From assembly GCF_025791835.1 (NCBI RefSeq), contig NZ_JAOXLP010000017.1:1-64000 (forward strand): a stretch of DNA of 64,000 bases, given 5' to 3'. How positions within the stretch are numbered: position 1 is the first letter of the stretch; each line of letters opens with the position of its first letter. The stretch is from Roseomonas xinghualingensis. Lineage in GTDB: Bacteria > Pseudomonadota > Alphaproteobacteria > Acetobacterales > Acetobacteraceae. The notes beneath the pieces are model-generated. The model had not been told where the DNA came from, made no database searches, and worked only from the letters and a program-made list of their open reading frames with translations. The position numbers and the translations under genes were made by a program. Below are positions 34,570 through 47,092 of the stretch, in pieces.

Positions 34570-35981
34570 CGCCGCGTGGGCCCCTCCGTCCGCCCGGGCT
34601 TCCGGCGCGGGGAGTGGCCGCGCTCGCGGCGCTGGTCCTGCTGCCGGGCCTCGCCCTGGCGCAGCCGGACCGCCGAGCCCTGGACGAAGCCGAGCGTGAC
34701 GCCCGGGGAGCGCGCAACGAAGCCGCCGCCATCGCCCGGGATGCCCGCGCGGCGGAAGCGGCAGAGGCGGAGCTGGCCCGGCGGCGCGCCGAGGCAGGGC
34801 GCCGCGCCGTGGCCACCGAGGAAGCCCTGGCCGAGGCGGAAGCCCGGCTGGAGGCCGCCCAGGCCGCGCGCGATACCGCCGAGGCCGACCTGAACCGCCG
34901 CGCCGAGGAACTGGCACCGCTGGTCCCGGCCATGCGCCGCCTGGGCCTGTGGCCGGCCGAGACACTGCTCATCGTCCCCGCCCCGCCCGAGGAAGCGCTG
35001 CGCGGCGCGCTGGTGCTACGCGGCCTTGCCCGCCGCCTGGCGAAGGAAGCCGCCGAATACCGCCAGGCTCAGGAAGAAGCGGCCCGCACGGCCGCTTCCC
35101 TGGAGACGGAGCGCGCCCGCCTGGCCGCCGCCCGGGAAGAGGCCCGCAAGGCAGCCGAGGCGGTCGAAGCCGCCCTGGCCGAAGCCCGTGAGCGCCGGGA
35201 GGCCGCCCGCGATGCCGAAACCACCGCCATGCGCCAGGCCGCAGCCGCCGCCGCCAATGCGCGCGACCTTCGCAGCGTCGTGGAACGGCTGGAGCGGGAG
35301 GCGAAGGAGCGGGAGGAGCGGGAACGCGCCGCCGCGGCGAAGCGTGCCCAGGAAGAGGAAGCGCGCCAGAGGGCCGCCGAGACCCGCCGGCGCGAGGCCG
35401 AGGGCCGTGCCAGGGAAGCGGAGGCACGGGAGACTGCCCGCCGGGCTCTGGGCCGGGAACAGGAAGCCCGCGAGCTGGCCGCCCGTGACCGTGCCGCCCG
35501 CGATGAGGCTGCCCGTGAGGCGCGGGAGGCCGAAGGTGAGGCCGAGACGGCCCGCCAGCGCGCTGAGGCGGCCCGGGAACGCACTCGCGAGGCCGCCGCC
35601 AGCCAGCCCCGCCCCGCGCGCGGCGCCCCCGTGGCCGGGGTGGTGCGACGGGACTTCGGCGAGCGCGGCGCCACCGGCCAGACCTGGTCCGCCTCCCCCG
35701 GCGCGCGGGTGGTCAGCCCCTGCGGCGGGCGGATCGTATTCGCCGGGCCTTTCCGCTCCTTCGGCCGGATGATCATTGTCGATTGCGGGGGCGGTTACCA
35801 TTTCGTGATTGCCGGGCTGGACCGGCTGGATGCGGAAACCGGGCAGCGCGTCGCCGCGGGCGAGGCGGTGGGAACACTTGGTAACGCAGGCGGATCTGGC
35901 GGCGGCCGCGCATCACTCTACCTTGAGCTGAGGCGGGGTGGCCGGGCCGTCGATCCCGGAAGCTGGACAGCCAGGGGTTGA
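34566..35981 (+). CDS. EnvC-like murein hydrolase activator (coiled coil plus degenerate M23/LytM domain)
   Basis: The product has 471 residues. The GTG start overlaps the gpmI stop (GTGA). A signal peptide (LAALVLLPGLALAQP) is followed by long Ala/Glu/Arg coiled coils (about 35-330, for example AAEAAEAELARRRAEAGRRA). The C-terminal LytM domain has SPCGGRIVFAGPFRSFGRMI, GYHFVIAGLD and SLYLELRRGGRAVDP. The last motif lacks the HxH zinc ligands of active M23 peptidases. That is the EnvC state: it activates cell-division amidases and does not cut peptidoglycan itself. The order gpmI, envC-like, ctpA is common in alphaproteobacteria. A 12-bp tandem repeat spans its stop. Confidence 0.88.
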   Translation: MTPRGPLRPPGLPARGVAALAALVLLPGLALAQPDRRALDEAERDARGARNEAAAIARDARAAEAAEAELARRRAEAGRRAVATEEALAEAEARLEAAQAARDTAEADLNRRAEELAPLVPAMRRLGLWPAETLLIVPAPPEEALRGALVLRGLARRLAKEAAEYRQAQEEAARTAASLETERARLAAAREEARKAAEAVEAALAEARERREAARDAETTAMRQAAAAAANARDLRSVVERLEREAKEREERERAAAAKRAQEEEARQRAAETRRREAEGRAREAEARETARRALGREQEARELAARDRAARDEAAREAREAEGEAETARQRAEAARERTREAAASQPRPARGAPVAGVVRRDFGERGATGQTWSASPGARVVSPCGGRIVFAGPFRSFGRMIIVDCGGGYHFVIAGLDRLDAETGQRVAAGEAVGTLGNAGGSGGGRASLYLELRRGGRAVDPGSWTARG

Positions 35982-35992
35982 GCCAGGGGTTG
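35969..35992. repeat. 12-bp direct tandem repeat across the EnvC-like stop codon
   Basis: agccaggggttg occurs at 35969-35980 and again at 35981-35992 with no gap. The first copy holds the last codons and the start of the stop codon; the second is non-coding. It is a small duplication, probably from slippage, that leaves the reading frame unaltered. Confidence 0.8.
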
Positions 35993-36129
35993 AGATTGAA
36001 CCGCCGGCGGCTTCAGCCCATGCCCAGGAACCTGCCCTGCGGATATGATGGCTTCCTGCCGGGGCGATCATGGTCCAGGCTCCGGATCGTTCTGCCTGAC
36101 GTGGCGCTGGAGAATGGGCCCGCAGATCG

Positions 36130-36193
36130 TGTAACCGTTGGGCAATCCGCCCGGCGGCAATTGTAACCGTTGGGCAATCCGCCCGGCGGCAAT
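36130..36193. repeat. Perfect 32-bp tandem duplication upstream of ctpA
   Basis: The 32 bases at 36130-36161 are repeated exactly at 36162-36193. Each unit contains ccgttgggcaatccgcccgg, in which gggc and gccc can pair around aatcc. The repeat ends 46 bases before the ctpA start, so it lies in the promoter/leader region. It is a clean, recent-looking duplication. Confidence 0.9.
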
Positions 36194-36239
36194 ATGGAGA
36201 GGCGCCGCGGCGGTTCGCGGCAAAAGGGGTGTCTGACAG

Positions 36240-37667
36240 ATGCGTGCTCCTGCTGGACGTTCTGCCAAGGCTGGTTTCCGGATGCGGATGCTGGCCTCGG
36301 TCGCGGCGGCCTTCGTGGCCGGCGCCGTGGCGGGCCCTGTGGTCACCGCATGGGCACAGGAAGGATCGCGGGCGGAGACCTACCGCCTGCTGAACCTGTT
36401 CGGCGACGTCTTTGAGCGTGTGCGCGCTGAATATGTGGAGCCCGTGAACGACCGCGAGGTGATCGAGGCCGCGATCAACGGGATGCTCCAGGGGCTGGAC
36501 CCCCATTCCTCCTATATGAACCTCCGCAATTTCCGCGACATGCAGGTGCAGACGCGCGGAGAATTCGGCGGCCTCGGCATCGAGGTCAGCCAGGACGCCG
36601 GCTATGTGAAGGTGATCTCGCCGATCGACGAGACCCCGGCGGCCCGCGCCGGCGTGAAGCCCGGGGACCTGATCACCCACATCAACAACAAGTCGACCCA
36701 GGGCCTCACCCTCCAGGAAGCCGTGGACCAGATGCGCGGGGAGCGCGGCACCTCCATTCGCCTGACCATCCGGCGTGAGGGCACCGCTAACCCGCTTGAA
36801 ATCTCCCTGACCCGCGAGACGATCCGCCCGCAGGTGGTCCGCGCCCGGCTCGAGGGGAATGATATCGGCTATATCCGCCTTACCTCCTTCAACGAGCAGA
36901 CCGAGACTGGCCTGCGCCGGGCTCTCGCCAACCTGCGCTCCCAGGCGTCGAATGGGCTGAAGGGCCTGGTGCTGGATCTGCGGAACAATCCGGGCGGGCT
37001 GCTGGATCAGGCGATCCAGGTTTCGGACGACTTCCTGGAGCAGGGCGAGATCGTTTCCACCCGCGCCCGCCGTTCGGAGGATGCGCAGCGCTGGAACGCC
37101 CGCTCGGGTGACATCGCCCAGGGCCTTCCCATCGTGGTGCTGGTGAATGCCGGCTCCGCCTCGGCCAGCGAGATCGTGGCCGGCGCGCTGCAGGACCATC
37201 GGCGCGCGGTGGTGATGGGGGTCAAGAGCTTCGGCAAGGGATCGGTGCAGACCGTCATGCCGCTGCCGGGCAATGGTGCCATCCGCCTGACCACGGCCCG
37301 CTACTACACGCCCTCGGGCCGCTCCATCCAATCGACGGGGATCGAGCCCGATATCGAGGTGCTGGCCCAGCGCCAGGATGCCCAGCAGAACCGCGAGCGT
37401 GATCGCGAGGCCGATCTGCGCCGCGCGCTCCGCAACGACAATGGCGGCAATGACACGGCGGCCCAGGGCGTGAATGCCCGCCCGCCCGCGCCACTGCCGC
37501 CGCTGAACCTGCCGGCCGGGCTGGTGGAACGCGTGCAGCGCATGCCCGCCGAGGATGCTCCCGCCTTCGATCCGACCAAGCCAGAGACGGATCACCAGCT
37601 CCAGCAGGCCGTGATGCTGCTTCGGAATATCGCGGCGACCCCTGTCCAACGCCGCGCCAGCCGCTGA
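36240..37667 (+). CDS. ctpA: C-terminal processing peptidase, S41 family
   Basis: The product has 475 residues. AAAGGGG precedes the ATG. A signal/anchor segment (MLASVAAAFVAGAVAGPVVT) leads to the conserved LDPHSSYM region. A PDZ domain follows (GEFGGLGIEVSQDAGYVKVI to RGTSIRLTIRREG). The catalytic part has GLVLDLRNNPGGLL, NAGSASASEIVAGAL with the serine, and KSFGKGSVQTV with the lysine. It is a periplasmic protease that trims substrates at the C-terminus. EnvC-like proteins are linked to its role in envelope control. A Pro-rich tail after about residue 400 is not conserved. It is read with the YibQ-like gene 26 bases later. Confidence 0.93.
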   Translation: MRAPAGRSAKAGFRMRMLASVAAAFVAGAVAGPVVTAWAQEGSRAETYRLLNLFGDVFERVRAEYVEPVNDREVIEAAINGMLQGLDPHSSYMNLRNFRDMQVQTRGEFGGLGIEVSQDAGYVKVISPIDETPAARAGVKPGDLITHINNKSTQGLTLQEAVDQMRGERGTSIRLTIRREGTANPLEISLTRETIRPQVVRARLEGNDIGYIRLTSFNEQTETGLRRALANLRSQASNGLKGLVLDLRNNPGGLLDQAIQVSDDFLEQGEIVSTRARRSEDAQRWNARSGDIAQGLPIVVLVNAGSASASEIVAGALQDHRRAVVMGVKSFGKGSVQTVMPLPGNGAIRLTTARYYTPSGRSIQSTGIEPDIEVLAQRQDAQQNRERDREADLRRALRNDNGGNDTAAQGVNARPPAPLPPLNLPAGLVERVQRMPAEDAPAFDPTKPETDHQLQQAVMLLRNIAATPVQRRASR

Positions 37668-37693
37668 ACCTCCGAGATTCGCCACGTTTCGGA

Positions 37694-38977
37694 ATGAAGG
37701 CCCTCGGCGTTTTCTGGTTGCTGATCCTGGCGGCGCTCACCGGAGCCGTCCTGGCGCTGCACCAGCTGGGACCGCCGGAGGGGGGGATTCCGCCCTCGCT
37801 CAGCCGTACCGCCCCGCCCGCCATGTCTCCCGCCACGTCCAACGACAATGCGGAAGTGGCGCTGTTGCCGCCGAGCCCCCCCGAACCGGCGACGCCCATG
37901 CCGGCGCCGCCTGCCGCATCCCATGACGCCGCCAAGGACAATGCACCGCCCCCGGCCGTGCTTCCCCTGGCCGCACCTGTAACCGCATCCGCACCCTTGC
38001 CCGGGGCAGCCGCCATCCCGTCGGCCCCGCCGGCCTCCCCGGCCGTGCCCGCACCGGTCATCCCGCCCGCCCCAGCGCCGCCCGCCCTGCTGGTACGGTC
38101 TCTGCCCAGCGCGCCGGAACCGCCGCCCCTCTTCGCGCCTCCCCCTCGCCCGGAGGCTCCGGCCGACCGCCCGATTCCTCCGCCTGACCCGGCCCTGCTG
38201 GAACCCTCCCGCCACGGACTCCTGCCGCGCATCGGCGAGGGTGGCCGAAGCTCCATCCGCGCCTATGGCCGCCCCTTCGACAGGTCGGAGACGCGGCCGA
38301 AGGTCTCGCTTGTGGTGGGGAATCTCGGTCTTTCCCTTTCCCTCTCGGAAGAGGCGATCCGCCGCCTGCCGCCTGCCACGGGCCTCGCCTTCTCACCCTA
38401 TGCGCCATGGCCGGACCCGCTGCTGGAACGCGCCCGCGCCCGGGGAATGGAGGTGCTGAGTGCCCTGCCGCTGGAACCCGCCAACTACCCGCTGAACGAT
38501 CCGGGCGACCGCGCCCTGCTGACCTCCCTGTCTCCCGCAGAGAATGCCGACCGGCTGGCCTGGGTGCTGACCCGCATCGCCGGCCAGGTGGGCGCCCTGG
38601 GCGCGCTCGGGCCAATGCGAGGAGAACGGTTTGCCGCCCTGCCGGAAACCCTGGGCGCGGTGCAGGATGTGATGCGCGCGCGGGGGCTGCTTTACATCGA
38701 CCCGCGCCCCGGCGCCGCCTCCCCCGCCCGCGCCTGGGGTCGTGCCGTGGATCTGCTGCTGGACGAGCCGGCGACGCGCGGCGAGATCGACCGCCGGCTG
38801 GCGGAGCTGGAGCGCATTGCGCGGGAACGGGGCTCGGCGCTCGGCCTTGCGGCCGATGTCTCGCCCGTGCTGGTGGACCGGGTGGCCGCCTGGGCCGCAG
38901 GGTTGGAGTCGCGCGGCCTCGTCATGGCGCCGGTGACAGCCCTGATCCGCCGGCCCGAGGAACTGCCCCGGAACTGA
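37694..38977 (+). CDS. Divergent polysaccharide deacetylase family protein (YibQ/DUF610)
   Basis: The product has 427 residues. An N-terminal membrane anchor (GVFWLLILAALTGAVLALHQ) is followed by about 150 residues rich in Pro and Ala (for example VIPPAPAPPALLVRSLPSAP), a periplasm-spanning linker. From about residue 200 the conserved domain reads SLVVGNLGLSLSLSEEAIRR, LAFSPYAPWPDPLLERARAR, LPLEPANYPLNDPGDRALLT and LYIDPRPGA. The family is related to NodB-type deacetylases but is usually catalytically divergent, and no enzymatic role is proven. It lies between ctpA and rppH, as in many relatives. Confidence 0.87.
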   Translation: MKALGVFWLLILAALTGAVLALHQLGPPEGGIPPSLSRTAPPAMSPATSNDNAEVALLPPSPPEPATPMPAPPAASHDAAKDNAPPPAVLPLAAPVTASAPLPGAAAIPSAPPASPAVPAPVIPPAPAPPALLVRSLPSAPEPPPLFAPPPRPEAPADRPIPPPDPALLEPSRHGLLPRIGEGGRSSIRAYGRPFDRSETRPKVSLVVGNLGLSLSLSEEAIRRLPPATGLAFSPYAPWPDPLLERARARGMEVLSALPLEPANYPLNDPGDRALLTSLSPAENADRLAWVLTRIAGQVGALGALGPMRGERFAALPETLGAVQDVMRARGLLYIDPRPGAASPARAWGRAVDLLLDEPATRGEIDRRLAELERIARERGSALGLAADVSPVLVDRVAAWAAGLESRGLVMAPVTALIRRPEELPRN

Positions 38978-38978
38978 C

Positions 38979-39467
38979 ATGCCCCTCCTGCCTCTTCGCC
39001 CGAATGTCGGCGCCTGCCTGTTTAACCGAGATGGGCTGGTGCTGATCGCCCGCCGCGCCGACCAGCCGCCCGGGGAGGCTGCTTCAGGCGCCTGGCAGCT
39101 TCCGCAAGGTGGGCTGGACCCCGGGGAGGATCCGGAACTGGCCGTGCTGCGCGAGCTGTCCGAGGAGATCGGCACAAGCAACGCCAAGGTCATGGGACGC
39201 ATGGCGGAATGGCTGGATTACGAACTGCCGGCGCATCTGATCGGCAAGGCGCTGGGCGGGAGGTTCCGGGGCCAGACCCAGATGTGGTTCGCCCTGCGGT
39301 TCCTGGGCGACGATTCCGAGATCCGCCTGGACGCCGATGCCCATCAGGAGTTCGACTCCTGGCGCTGGGCCGAGCTGTCCAGCCTGCCCGGGATCGCCGT
39401 GCCCTTCCGTCGCCCGATCTATGAGCGGCTGGCCAGGGACTTCGCGCGCTACGCCATTCCCGGCTGA
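38979..39467 (+). CDS. rppH: RNA pyrophosphohydrolase (Nudix)
   Basis: The product has 162 residues. RPNVGACLFNRDGLVLIARR opens the Nudix fold. The Nudix box starts at GGLDPGEDPELAVLRELSEE and continues IG, with the Mg2+-binding REUxEE core intact. The segment GRFRGQTQMWFALRFLG is typical of RppH/NudH. It converts 5'-triphosphate RNA to monophosphate and so starts mRNA decay. It begins 1 base after the YibQ-like stop and its stop abuts the convergent xylanase gene. Confidence 0.95.
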   Translation: MPLLPLRPNVGACLFNRDGLVLIARRADQPPGEAASGAWQLPQGGLDPGEDPELAVLRELSEEIGTSNAKVMGRMAEWLDYELPAHLIGKALGGRFRGQTQMWFALRFLGDDSEIRLDADAHQEFDSWRWAELSSLPGIAVPFRRPIYERLARDFARYAIPG

Positions 39468-40616
39468 TCAGACTGCGGCGAAGAGCCGCGCCATGGCGTG
39501 CCACATTTCCTTACGGTTGTACTCCCAGTCGAGCGGGAGGCCGCGATGCAGTTTGCCATCCCGCCGACCGACAGCGGGCTCGATAACCAGCCAGGAATAG
39601 CGGTCCACCAGCCCCCAGGTGAGGACGGTCTTCACGCCGGCCTCCAGGGCGGAGGAGACGAAGGCGCTGGCACGCTCCGCCACCAGCCTGTCACGCGCCA
39701 CATAGTCGTCGGGCATGTTGCTGGCCTCCCGGATGTCCATCTCGGTCACCAGAACAGAGAGCCCTTCGGCACGTAAGGCCCGCACAAAATCGCCGAAGAC
39801 CTGCGGATTAAAGGGCCGATCCATCTGCAGATGCGCCTGGATGCCCACCGCATCGATCGGCACCCGTGCCTGCACCAGCCGGCGCACAAGGGCCAGCAGG
39901 CGGCGGCGCTTCTCGGCGGCCCAGGGCGTGTCCTCCTCCACCCCATAATCGTTCAGCACGAGGCGCAGCGTCGGGTCCTGCTCCCGCGCCATGCGAAAGG
40001 CTGTTTCAATGTAGGAGGGGCCAAGGGCACGCAGGAAAGGACTGTCCCGCAGTTCGCCCTCAGCCTGGGGCGTGTCGCTGCCGGGTGGGTCTGCGACGGG
40101 CTCGTTCACCACATCCCAGTCCCGAATCCTGAGCCGGGTGGTGGAGAGCACCTTACTGATATGCGCCCCCATCACGGCGCGGGCCCGAGGGGCGCCTTCC
40201 GCCAGGGCTTCAACCGCCCATTGGGGAAAGGAAGTATGCCAAACCAGCGCATGGCCCCGTGTGGCCCGCCCGCGCGCCTGGCCCCATTGCAGGATGGCGT
40301 CCAGCTGGGTGAAGTCGAACTCTCCCTCCTTCGGCTGGAGGGTGGACCACTTGGCCTCGAACTCCGGCACGAGGATTCCTGCCTCCCGTGCGAAGGCAGC
40401 CTCATAAGCCTTGTCGGAAGCGAGGAGATTGGCCTGCACGGCCGCGCCGAAGGTGATCCCCCGGCCGCGGGCGATCTCCCACAGGCCTGGCCCCTCCTGG
40501 CCTGAGGAAGCAGGCTGCTGGCCCCTGGCAGAGAGGGCGGTTCCGCAGGCAAGGGCCGTACCAAGGATGGCACGGCGCGGCACCCCCCCGGCGGGATGAG
40601 AGGGGGTGCCCGGCAT
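39468..40616 (-). CDS. Endo-1,4-beta-xylanase, glycoside hydrolase family 10
   Basis: The product has 382 residues from the ATG at 40616; the open frame to 40925 runs into the ferritin-like gene. A Tat-like signal (PRRAILGTALACGTALSARG) marks export. GH10 features are KWSTLQPKEGEFDFTQLDAI, GHALVWHTSFPQW, WDVVNEPVAD with the acid/base glutamate, and LVTEMDIREASNMPDDYVA with the nucleophile glutamate. It should cut xylan-type beta-1,4 chains in the periplasm or outside. The stop of the upstream ferritin-like gene lies one base before its ATG, so the two are co-transcribed. Confidence 0.93.
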   Translation of the reverse strand: MPGTPSHPAGGVPRRAILGTALACGTALSARGQQPASSGQEGPGLWEIARGRGITFGAAVQANLLASDKAYEAAFAREAGILVPEFEAKWSTLQPKEGEFDFTQLDAILQWGQARGRATRGHALVWHTSFPQWAVEALAEGAPRARAVMGAHISKVLSTTRLRIRDWDVVNEPVADPPGSDTPQAEGELRDSPFLRALGPSYIETAFRMAREQDPTLRLVLNDYGVEEDTPWAAEKRRRLLALVRRLVQARVPIDAVGIQAHLQMDRPFNPQVFGDFVRALRAEGLSVLVTEMDIREASNMPDDYVARDRLVAERASAFVSSALEAGVKTVLTWGLVDRYSWLVIEPAVGRRDGKLHRGLPLDWEYNRKEMWHAMARLFAAV

Positions 40617-40617
40617 G

Positions 40618-41475
40618 TCAGGCTGCAGTCTTGAGGGGTGCATTCTCGTTGGCAGCACGGGCCAAGGCCTGCCGGTACTTGTCCCGCCGCCACTGGAGCA
40701 GCTTCCAGGCGCCCCTGGCGGCCAGGTCCGAAAGCCGTCCGCGCGGCTCCAGCCCGATCGACTTGAAGACCATGCCCATGCCCCGCTCGATATGGCGGAA
40801 GCGGTAGTAGGACATGGCCCGCCCCATATAGCCGGTGATGCAACGGTCGTGGCTATAGGGGGTGTCGGGCGTCTCGTTGCCGCAGTGATAGGCGAAGGCC
40901 AGTTCGTCATCCTCGGACTCGCCAATGCGGCCGGCGGCGACGCGCAGGCGCTTGGGGAAGGAGAGCTTCTCCCGCGCCAGGTAGCGCTTCATATGGTCGT
41001 AGAAGAGCTTGAAATGTCGGTACTCGTCGGCGGCGATCAGCTTGCAGACCTGCTTCAGCACTACCTCCTCCGTGCTCTCGCCGAGCGCGGTGTAGTAGGA
41101 AGAGGTCCCGGTCTCGACCATGCAGCGGGCGATCAGTTCGCCAGTGCGGGAACCGCGGATGGAAGCATCCGCCTTCACATCGATCTTGTAGCCGGCGCGG
41201 TAGCGGGTGAAGGCGTCATCGAAGGACCAGCCGGGATCGGCCATCTCGGCCCAGCGGCCGAGCGCGTCGCCATGCTGGACTTCCTCCACGGCCCAATTGT
41301 CCGCGGCCTGGCGGAAGTCCGGATCTCCGACGAAGACGTTGTTGAGATAGACGGCGTAATCGACGCCGTTCTTCTCCACCAGCGCGGCAGCCTTCACCAG
41401 CGGCACGATCTCAGGATCAACCTTCGCCGGATCGAACTTATCCCAGGCGATCTGATCGAGCGTCCAGTGCTTCAT
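40618..41475 (-). CDS. Ferritin-like fold diiron protein
   Basis: The product has 285 residues. Two helix motifs carry metal ligands: WAVEEVQHGDALGRWAEM (E-x2-H, preceded by glutamates) and AADEYRHFKLFYDHM (E-x2-H), with MVETGTSSYYTAL between them. This matches ferritin-like/acyl-ACP-desaturase-type diiron proteins. The reaction is unknown; desaturase, oxygenase and rubrerythrin-like roles are all possible. It lies directly upstream of the xylanase gene, and 145 bases with two hairpins separate it from the ATP synthase operon. Confidence 0.72.
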   Translation of the reverse strand: MKHWTLDQIAWDKFDPAKVDPEIVPLVKAAALVEKNGVDYAVYLNNVFVGDPDFRQAADNWAVEEVQHGDALGRWAEMADPGWSFDDAFTRYRAGYKIDVKADASIRGSRTGELIARCMVETGTSSYYTALGESTEEVVLKQVCKLIAADEYRHFKLFYDHMKRYLAREKLSFPKRLRVAAGRIGESEDDELAFAYHCGNETPDTPYSHDRCITGYMGRAMSYYRFRHIERGMGMVFKSIGLEPRGRLSDLAARGAWKLLQWRRDKYRQALARAANENAPLKTAA

Positions 41476-41522
41476 GCGCTTCCCGGCATCCGTGGTGATT
41501 CGCGGAACCCATCATAACGCGA

Positions 41523-41550
41523 CGGGGCGGCCTGAGGTCAGGCCGCCCCG
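41523..41550 (-). terminator. Strong GC hairpin between the atp operon and the ferritin-like gene
   Basis: cggggcggcctga (41523-41535) and tcaggccgccccg (41538-41550) form a nearly unbroken 13-bp stem. It lies in the gap downstream of atpC on the minus strand. The usual T-run is absent, but the stem is the strongest in the window and probably ends or weakens transcription of the ATP synthase operon. Confidence 0.55.
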
Positions 41551-41587
41551 CTGGGCATGACAGGCTCATGATACATTTTGCGGCCCC

Positions 41588-41612
41588 GGCAGGCGTTTTC
41601 AACCCGCCTGCC
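41588..41612 (-). terminator. Second hairpin directly after atpC
   Basis: ggcaggcg (41588-41595) pairs with cgcctgcc (41605-41612) across ttttcaacc, eight bases from the atpC stop. With the following larger stem at 41523-41550 it gives a double-hairpin end to the operon. Confidence 0.4.
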
Positions 41613-41620
41613 GTCGCCGT

Positions 41621-42031
41621 TCAGGCTGCCTGGGCGGCGTCCTGCATGGCACGAGCCGCCATCAGGCGATCCGTAGCCTTCTCCCGGAGCTCCGGCGCAT
41701 CATTGGCGGCAGCGGCCAGTGCGATCTCCGCTTCCGCCACGCGCTGGGCCGCCATGGCCTTGGACAGGCTGGCGACCGGGGTGGCCTCATCGGCCAGCAC
41801 GGTCACGCGCGTCGGGGTGATCTCCGCGAAGCCGCCCATGATGAAGAGGCGCTCGGTCTCCCGGCCCCCCTCCGTCACGCGGATGAGGCCGCCCTTGAGG
41901 GCGACGATCATCGGCGCGTGGTTGGGCAGCACGCCCATATCGCCCTCGACCGCCGGGATGACCGCCATCTCGACGGGGCGCGAGAGGAGCAGACGCTCCG
42001 GGCTAACCAGTTCGAGGTCGAAGGTGGCCAT
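41621..42031 (-). CDS. atpC: F1 ATP synthase subunit epsilon
   Basis: The product has 136 residues. FDLELVSPERLLLSRPVEMA and VIPAVEGDMGVLPNHAPMIV are the beta-sandwich signature. The C-terminal helical part (AEAEIALAAAANDAPELREK) follows. It is the regulatory rotor subunit of F1 at the cytoplasmic membrane. It is the last gene of atpHAGDC, 6 bases after atpD. Confidence 0.95.
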   Translation of the reverse strand: MATFDLELVSPERLLLSRPVEMAVIPAVEGDMGVLPNHAPMIVALKGGLIRVTEGGRETERLFIMGGFAEITPTRVTVLADEATPVASLSKAMAAQRVAEAEIALAAAANDAPELREKATDRLMAARAMQDAAQAA

Positions 42032-42037
42032 GATGGA

Positions 42038-44369
<2,332 letters not shown>

Positions 44370-44393
44370 GGAGGCTTCTCCGATGCCTCCGCG

Positions 44394-45926
<1,533 letters not shown>

Positions 45927-45928
45927 GG

Positions 45929-46528
45929 TCAGGCGGCCCCCTTCATGGCGTAGCTCAGGCGCTGCAGCCTGGACTTGATGGATGTATCGTACAGGCGGGA
46001 CCCGATCTTGACGATCAGGCCGCCCAGGATGGAGGCGTCCACCGTCTCGAAGAGGCGGACGTTGGAGTAACCAGCCTCGGTGAGGCGGGCGGCAATCTGG
46101 GCGCGCTGGGTCGCGGTCAGCGGATGCGCGGTGGTGACCTCGGCGGTCTGCTGGCCACGCTGCTCGGCGAGCAGGGTGCCGAAAGCCGAGAGCACGGACG
46201 GAAGAATGGAGAGGCGGCGATTGGCGATCAGCACGCCCACCAGATTCTTCACATCCCCGCTGATGCCGACGCGATTGAGCACGGCAAAGGCGCCGCCCTT
46301 CTGCGCGGCGGCACCCAGGCGGGGGTCTTCGATGAAGGCGCGGAAGCCGGCGTCATCGCGCGCAAGGGCGGCGAGGCGCTCGACATCCGTCGCGACGGCA
46401 TCGACCGTCTTCTTGTCCTTGGCCAACTCCAGAAGGGCCAGGGCGTAGCGCTGCGCCACCCCGCCCGTCTGGCCCTGCGTCGCCTGGGATGGGGAGGACT
46501 TGTCGATGGCGGCTGCTTCGGAGGCCAC
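45929..46528 (-). CDS. atpH: F1 ATP synthase subunit delta
   Basis: The product has 199 residues from a GTG at 46528, GGGA 6 bases upstream. The frame stays open to 46813 but the extra part is unlike delta. [40 protein letters not shown] and [20 protein letters not shown] are the family motifs. It links F1 to the stator. It is the first gene of the operon. The 296 bases upstream, shared with a small plus-strand gene, should hold divergent promoters, but no clear box was recognised. Confidence 0.93.
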   Translation of the reverse strand: MASEAAAIDKSSPSQATQGQTGGVAQRYALALLELAKDKKTVDAVATDVERLAALARDDAGFRAFIEDPRLGAAAQKGGAFAVLNRVGISGDVKNLVGVLIANRRLSILPSVLSAFGTLLAEQRGQQTAEVTTAHPLTATQRAQIAARLTEAGYSNVRLFETVDASILGGLIVKIGSRLYDTSIKSRLQRLSYAMKGAA

Positions 46529-46824
46529 TGGTGATCCCGTTCGAGGGGTTGGAGAGGACCCGTCAGCCCGTATCCGCCCGGCTGCGCCGGGGTTTCGGGC
46601 CTGCGCGTGACGCCCCGGGAATCCCCCAGGCGTCGGCGCGCGCCCCTTAACATGATGCAATGCAGAGGTGCAATCGCCCTGGACCGTAACGAGCATCCTG
46701 AGCACCCGCATGAGTGCGGAATGGAACCCTGCCCCCACCTGCCGCGCTTCATCCCTGACCGGGAACGGCCGCGCCCCGCGCGGTCTGGCCCCGGACCGGC
46801 GACGACTCTCCAAAGGAAACCAGG

Positions 46825-47082
46825 ATGGGCAACGACAAGGCGAACAAGAACATGACCGACCAGAAGCGCGATCGCGAAACGGGCGATTGGGTGTCCGACC
46901 TGAAGCCCGGCGCGACCACCGAGGCGAAGGTCGACAAGGCGGTGGAGGACACCTTCCCGGCTTCCGACCCCACCCAGAAGGCCAGCCCGACAGGCTTCAT
47001 CGCCCCGGGCGGCGAGGATCTGGCCAAGGCGACCGACAAGGGAACCGCCGAGGCAGGCACCGTTGCGGGCGGAAAGCCCTGA
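46825..47082 (+). CDS. Small hydrophilic protein with FPASDP motif
   Basis: The product has 85 residues; CAAAGGAAACCAGG lies before the ATG. It is rich in Asp, Lys and Thr, with no hydrophobic segment, and is probably disordered. The motif VEDTFPASDPTQKASPTGFI resembles the x-FPASDPP stretch found in many small alphaproteobacterial hypothetical proteins, and the opening DRETGDWVSDLKPG also occurs in the neighbour at 47093. Its function is unknown. A stress role is a guess from composition. It lies 10 bases before that neighbour. Confidence 0.7.
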   Translation: MGNDKANKNMTDQKRDRETGDWVSDLKPGATTEAKVDKAVEDTFPASDPTQKASPTGFIAPGGEDLAKATDKGTAEAGTVAGGKP

Positions 47083-47092
47083 GGACACAGCC

